Source: Paenibacillus contaminans
Lineage (GTDB): Bacteria; Bacillota; Bacilli; Paenibacillales; NBRC-103111
Length of the DNA stretch: 64,000 nucleotides
Direction of reading: 5' to 3'
Assembly (NCBI RefSeq): GCF_003285015.1
Contig: NZ_QMFB01000006.1
Coordinates: 186,001-250,000 of the forward strand
Positions within the stretch are counted from its first letter, which is position 1. The number at the start of each line of letters is the position of its first letter. Made by a program: the position numbers and the translations under genes. Positions 60,168 through 64,000 of the stretch are shown here, one piece after another. The notes beneath the pieces were generated by a model. The model saw only the letters and a list, made by a program, of their open reading frames with translations, made no database searches and was not told the DNA's origin.

Positions 60168-63118
60168 AGCGTTGGAAATACGTTAAAGCTGCGCTGCTGG
60201 CCTTTATTCTATTATTTTCGTTTACAAGCCCTTTGCCTATTATGACCGTAAAGGGGGATGGTCCGGAGGCAGTCAAACCGCGGCCGGCCGAGAACGTAAA
60301 CGGGATTCCGACTTACTTGCAGTGGCTGGCGTTGCAGCCGGAAGGCACAAAGGATTCAACCTTGCTGGAACAGCCGCTGATGGTTCCCGCCGAAGACAGT
60401 TCGGATATGTCTGATCCGCGCCAGTACGAACGATTGGCGGAAGATGCTGGTGTGCTGTTTAAAGGAGGGGAAGGGTGGATCGAATGGAGCGTGGAACTGC
60501 CGGAGGAGGGCTACTACAACATCGGGATTATTTATGATAGCGCAGACGACCATAAGACCGATTTGCGGTTAGGGATTCAAATCGACGGCAAGTCGCCTTA
60601 TGCGGAGGCCGAACGTCTCGTCCTTAAGCGCAGCTACGCAGTCAGCGTTTATCCGCCGGAACGGGATGAATTCGATAACGATCGCAGGCCGTCTTCCGTC
60701 GAGTTGAAAGGCTGGAAAAATGCGCGGCTAACCGATTACGCAGTTGATCCGAGACCTTTAAAGTGGTTTTTTACAAAAGGTACGCACAAGATCCGTCTCC
60801 AATCCGACCGGGATGCGATGAAGCTCCAAGGAATTTATTTGGCGTCGCCTCAAGATCCAAGGCAAGCCGATGCGAAAGCGCAGGAAATTGTCCAGTATGC
60901 AACTGCTGCTACAGGTGATTGGCTGCAGAAGATTGAAGCCGAACAAATCTCGCTTAAGTCGAATTCGTCGATTCAACTGCAATCGACGGATAGCGCATTG
61001 ATATCACCGTCGACGGACGGCCATATTCGCTACAACACGATCGGAGGTGACCAGTTCCGAAGAAGCGGGGAATGGATTGAATGGGAATTCAACGTGCCCA
61101 AAGACGGCATTTATCATATCGGATTTAAATATTTACAAGCCTATTCCAATAATGCCTATGCTTACAGAACGATTACGATCGACGGTAAATCTCCGTTTAA
61201 AGAATTGCAGCAGGTCGGCTTTCCTTACAATTCTTCATGGGACTGGGAAGGATTGACGCTGTCGGACGGTGAGGAGGAACCGTTGCCGTTTCAGCTGACG
61301 AAAGGGAAGCATACCATCAGAATGACCGTTACTGCATCACCGGTTATGCCTGTTTACGAAGGATTGCTGCACAATTTGCAGAAGATCGGCAAGCTGGAAC
61401 AAACGATACGGAAAATTACGGGGAACTTCGAGAAATCGTATTCGACCGGAGGAAATACGGACCTTAACCGGGATTGGGATTTGGAGAAATATATTCCCGG
61501 TCTCTACGAGCAAATGACAGTCATTATTAAGGACTTGGATGATTTGTCGGGCATGCTCGCCAATGTTACCGTCGGTCGATCGGATATTGAAAATGCATTT
61601 CAATCGGCGGCAAAGGATTTAACAGATTTACGCGATCATCCGCGTACGATCCCGAACCGCTTGAATCTGTTCGCATCGATGCAGAACAACTTGGGAACAT
61701 GGACATTCCGCATGCTCGATCAACCGCTGCTGCTGGATTATTTGTGGATCGCCGAGCCCGGGGCAAAACTTCCAAAGATTAAAGCCAACTGGTCGCAGCG
61801 AACGGGCCATATGCTGGGTAATTTCTTTCGTTCGTTTACGAACGATTTCGAGTATGCGCAAAACAAACCCAATGCGCTAAATGTTTGGGTTAATCGCAAT
61901 CGGGATTATGTCAACGTGATTCAACAGTTAACGGATGAAACGTTCACAGCCGAAACAGGCATCAAGGTTAATATCAATATTGTGCCGGATCCGCAGCTGC
62001 TTATTTTAGGCAATATTTCCGGCAAGCAGCCGGACGTGGCGTTAGGCGTCGATACGGCGATGCCGATTGACTTTGCAACCCGCGGCGCACTGACGGATTT
62101 ATCCGGGTTTCCCGACTACGATGAAGTTGCCAAGCGCTTCCACCCCGGCGCGCTATCCGTGTTTCATTATGATCGGAAAGACTATGCATTGCCCGAAATA
62201 CAAGGATTTAACGTTCTGCTTTACCGGACGGATATTATGGAGGAACTCGGGTTAAACACTCCGGATACATGGAATGATGTTCTGCGGATGCTGCCGACGC
62301 TGCAGCAAAACGGATTCGATTTTTATATTCCGCCCAAAGACGGATTGCCGTTCCTGTATCAACAGGGCGCTTCCTATTATTCGGCCGACGGCTTGCGCTC
62401 CGCGCTTGACAGCGAAGAAGCGCTGCAAGGCTTTGAGCAATGGACGGATATGTTCAACTTATACCAAATGCCGAAGGAAGTGCCGAGCTTCTATAGCCAC
62501 TTTCGAATCGGCGACATTCCGATTGGCGTCGTCGACTTCAATACATATATGCAAGTTCAATTTGCCGCTCCTGAGCTGGCGGGACGTTGGAAGGTCGCTC
62601 CGATTCCCGGCACGAAGCAGGCTGACGGGACGGTTGTGCGCTGGTCCGGCGGCGCTTTGCAGGCCGGGGTCATCTTTCAAAAATCCGGGAAGCAATCGGA
62701 GGCTTGGGAATTCTTGAAATGGTGGACATCGACGGACACTCAGCGGCGCTTCGGAACCGACATCGAAGCTTTGTACGGACCGGAGTACCGATGGAATACG
62801 GCCAATATGGAGGCCTTCGAACAACTGCCGTGGCCAAAGCAAGACCTTAAACCGATAAGGGAACAGCTTCAATGGTACAAGGAGGTTCCCCAGCTTCCCG
62901 GAGGTTACTATACGGGCAGGCATTTGGAAATCGCGTGGAATAAAGTCGTGTTGGAGCGTAAAAATCCGCGTATCGCCATGGAACAAGCGGTCGCCGATAT
63001 TAATCGGGAAATGGAACGGAAGCAGGTCGAGTTCGGACTGAGAGATCGGAACGGTACGTTGCTGCATACGCTTGATATTCCTCAACTGGTACGACCCTGG
63101 AAAGGAGTGGAGCCATGA
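60161..63118 (+). CDS. 985-residue exported fusion: two carbohydrate-binding-like domains plus solute-binding domain
   Basis: ATG after GGAGG, overlapping the ATPase gene. Signal peptide about 1-32 (VKAALLAFILLFSFTS), without a lipobox. Two beta-sandwich modules like CBM6/CBM35 follow: about 75-235 (GGEGWIEWSVELPEEGYYNIGIIYDS, FTKGTHKIRLQSD) and 260-400 (SGEWIEWEFNVPKDGIYHIGFKY, LTKGKHTIRMTV). A helical segment spans about 405-560. From about 590 there is a family 1 binding domain: NVIQQLTDETFTAETGIKVNI, then YALPEIQGFNVLLYRTDIMEELGL and SEAWEFLKWWTS. It probably catches sugar polymers or oligomers for the co-encoded permease, whose ATG overlaps its stop. Confidence 0.88.
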   Translation: MLKRWKYVKAALLAFILLFSFTSPLPIMTVKGDGPEAVKPRPAENVNGIPTYLQWLALQPEGTKDSTLLEQPLMVPAEDSSDMSDPRQYERLAEDAGVLFKGGEGWIEWSVELPEEGYYNIGIIYDSADDHKTDLRLGIQIDGKSPYAEAERLVLKRSYAVSVYPPERDEFDNDRRPSSVELKGWKNARLTDYAVDPRPLKWFFTKGTHKIRLQSDRDAMKLQGIYLASPQDPRQADAKAQEIVQYATAATGDWLQKIEAEQISLKSNSSIQLQSTDSALISPSTDGHIRYNTIGGDQFRRSGEWIEWEFNVPKDGIYHIGFKYLQAYSNNAYAYRTITIDGKSPFKELQQVGFPYNSSWDWEGLTLSDGEEEPLPFQLTKGKHTIRMTVTASPVMPVYEGLLHNLQKIGKLEQTIRKITGNFEKSYSTGGNTDLNRDWDLEKYIPGLYEQMTVIIKDLDDLSGMLANVTVGRSDIENAFQSAAKDLTDLRDHPRTIPNRLNLFASMQNNLGTWTFRMLDQPLLLDYLWIAEPGAKLPKIKANWSQRTGHMLGNFFRSFTNDFEYAQNKPNALNVWVNRNRDYVNVIQQLTDETFTAETGIKVNINIVPDPQLLILGNISGKQPDVALGVDTAMPIDFATRGALTDLSGFPDYDEVAKRFHPGALSVFHYDRKDYALPEIQGFNVLLYRTDIMEELGLNTPDTWNDVLRMLPTLQQNGFDFYIPPKDGLPFLYQQGASYYSADGLRSALDSEEALQGFEQWTDMFNLYQMPKEVPSFYSHFRIGDIPIGVVDFNTYMQVQFAAPELAGRWKVAPIPGTKQADGTVVRWSGGALQAGVIFQKSGKQSEAWEFLKWWTSTDTQRRFGTDIEALYGPEYRWNTANMEAFEQLPWPKQDLKPIREQLQWYKEVPQLPGGYYTGRHLEIAWNKVVLERKNPRIAMEQAVADINREMERKQVEFGLRDRNGTLLHTLDIPQLVRPWKGVEP

Positions 63119-64000
63119 GTTCCGCTGCATTAATGAAACGGAGATGGCGAGCATTATTGACGACGTTATGGAAGCAGCGGGTTTCCTATCTGTTCATCGC
63201 TCCCTTTATGATCTGTTTCACGGTGTTCATCGTTATTCCGATCGTATTGGCAAACGCGCTGGCGTTTTTCTCGTTTGATGCTATATCCATGCCGACCTTT
63301 ATCGGATGGGATAACTTTTTAGCCATTTTGACGCAGGATCGCATTTTTTTACAAAATGCAATTCCGAATACGTTTAAATTCGCCATTATTGTCGGTCCGC
63401 TCGGATATTCTCTATCCTTTTTGCTGGCATGGCTGATCCATCAGCTTCCCAAGCGAATCCGCGATATATTCACGATTGCCATTTACACGCCTTCTTTATC
63501 TGCGGGCGTCGCCATGTCGGTCGTATGGCTGGTCATTTTCAACGGCGACCGAATCGGCTACTTGAACAACTTTCTGCTGTCGATCGGTGTCGTGCAGGAT
63601 CCGCAGTTATGGCTTCAGGATCCGCAATATTTTATGAACATTATGATTATCGTTTCATTGTGGGCGAGTATGGGCGTCGGATTTCTGGCAATGCTGGCAG
63701 GCTTGCAAACCGTAAACACGGAACTGTACGAGGCAGGCGCAATAGACGGCATATCGAACAGGCTTCAAGAAATTTATTATATTACGATTCCGGCCATTAA
63801 ACCGCAAATGCTTTTCGGCGCGATCATGTCGGTCGTCGGAACGCTGAAGGCGGGAGCGATCGGCGCCTTGCTGGCAGGTTCACCGATTACGCCGCAGTAT
63901 TCCGGGCATCTCATTACGAATCATATCGAAGATTATGCCTTTATCCGTTACGAGCTTGGTTACGCTTCGGCGTTGTCCGTCGTTCTGCTCCTTCTCGTTT
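63115..64000 (+). CDS. Sugar ABC transporter permease, MalF/UgpA type (cut by window end)
   Basis: ATG at 63115 overlaps the previous stop as ATGA. The 295 codons shown have no stop. Membrane helices are clear (YLFIAPFMICFTVFIVIPIV near 20-45 and others), and the EAA loop is YEAGAIDGISNRLQEIYYITIPAIKP. VAMSVVWLVIFNGDRIGYLNN matches the usual mid-protein segment. It would be the first of two permeases, the second lying beyond the window. Confidence 0.9.
   Translation, partial: MSSAALMKRRWRALLTTLWKQRVSYLFIAPFMICFTVFIVIPIVLANALAFFSFDAISMPTFIGWDNFLAILTQDRIFLQNAIPNTFKFAIIVGPLGYSLSFLLAWLIHQLPKRIRDIFTIAIYTPSLSAGVAMSVVWLVIFNGDRIGYLNNFLLSIGVVQDPQLWLQDPQYFMNIMIIVSLWASMGVGFLAMLAGLQTVNTELYEAGAIDGISNRLQEIYYITIPAIKPQMLFGAIMSVVGTLKAGAIGALLAGSPITPQYSGHLITNHIEDYAFIRYELGYASALSVVLLLLV

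Overview
The window looks like chromosome of a Paenibacillaceae member (Paenibacillus/Cohnella type). I infer this from moderately high GC, strong AGGAGG-type ribosome binding sites, many AraC-type regulators, LplB/LplC-type sugar importers without their own ATPase, Fur-type iron operons and several dispersed intergenic repeats. The species cannot be told from the sequence. There is no rRNA, CRISPR array, complete insertion sequence or prophage; one tRNA gene is present.

Layout. 0-9 kb: start of a LysR gene, ilvE, a heterodimeric ABC exporter, an orphan ParB-like protein and a beta-propeller lipoprotein. 8-12 kb: an AraC regulator divergent from a GH78 alpha-L-rhamnosidase. 12-14.5 kb: structured repeat copy A, then hmp with a Crp/Fnr-type operator and a short Crp/Fnr gene. 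14.6-18.5 kb: a Fur-boxed siderophore importer with an AraC regulator. 18.8-26.8 kb: UPF0316 protein, OpuC-type osmoprotectant importer, a MraY paralogue, a RHH/PIN toxin-antitoxin pair, an MreB-like protein and a YjbR protein. 27-27.5 kb: repeat copy B with a 51-bp tandem array. 27.6-32.1 kb: AraC, DegT aminotransferase, ceramidase-like hydrolase, sugar isomerase. 32.5-35 kb: citrate synthase, gluQ and tRNA-Asp. 35-41.7 kb: a 5'-truncated solute-binding protein, two Gfo/Idh/MocA enzymes, aspA and an AraC gene. 41.8-42.2 kb: repeat copy C. 42.4-50.5 kb: SGNH hydrolase, aldo-keto reductase, glycosyltransferase, a second divergent Fur-boxed iron importer and an LTA-synthase-like enzyme. 50.8-64 kb: an LplB/LplC/SBP importer, then an AraC gene divergent from an operon with an ADP-ribosylglycohydrolase-fold protein, an SBP, an ABC ATPase, a 985-residue sugar-binding-module/SBP fusion and a permease cut by the window end.

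How the parts work together. Much of the window is scavenging: carbohydrate uptake and hydrolysis under local AraC control, two siderophore importers that both lack an ATPase gene, and betaine/choline-type uptake. The UgpC/MsmX-type ATPase at 59 kb may energise both sugar importers.

The most unusual item is a dispersed intergenic element. Copies A (about 12.4 kb) and C (about 42.0 kb) fold into nested stems, and two base pairs change on both strands between copies, as expected for a selected structure. Copy B (about 27.4 kb) keeps the flanks but has lost the nested stems. The second item of note is the ADP-ribosylglycohydrolase/ABC operon at 54.5-64 kb.
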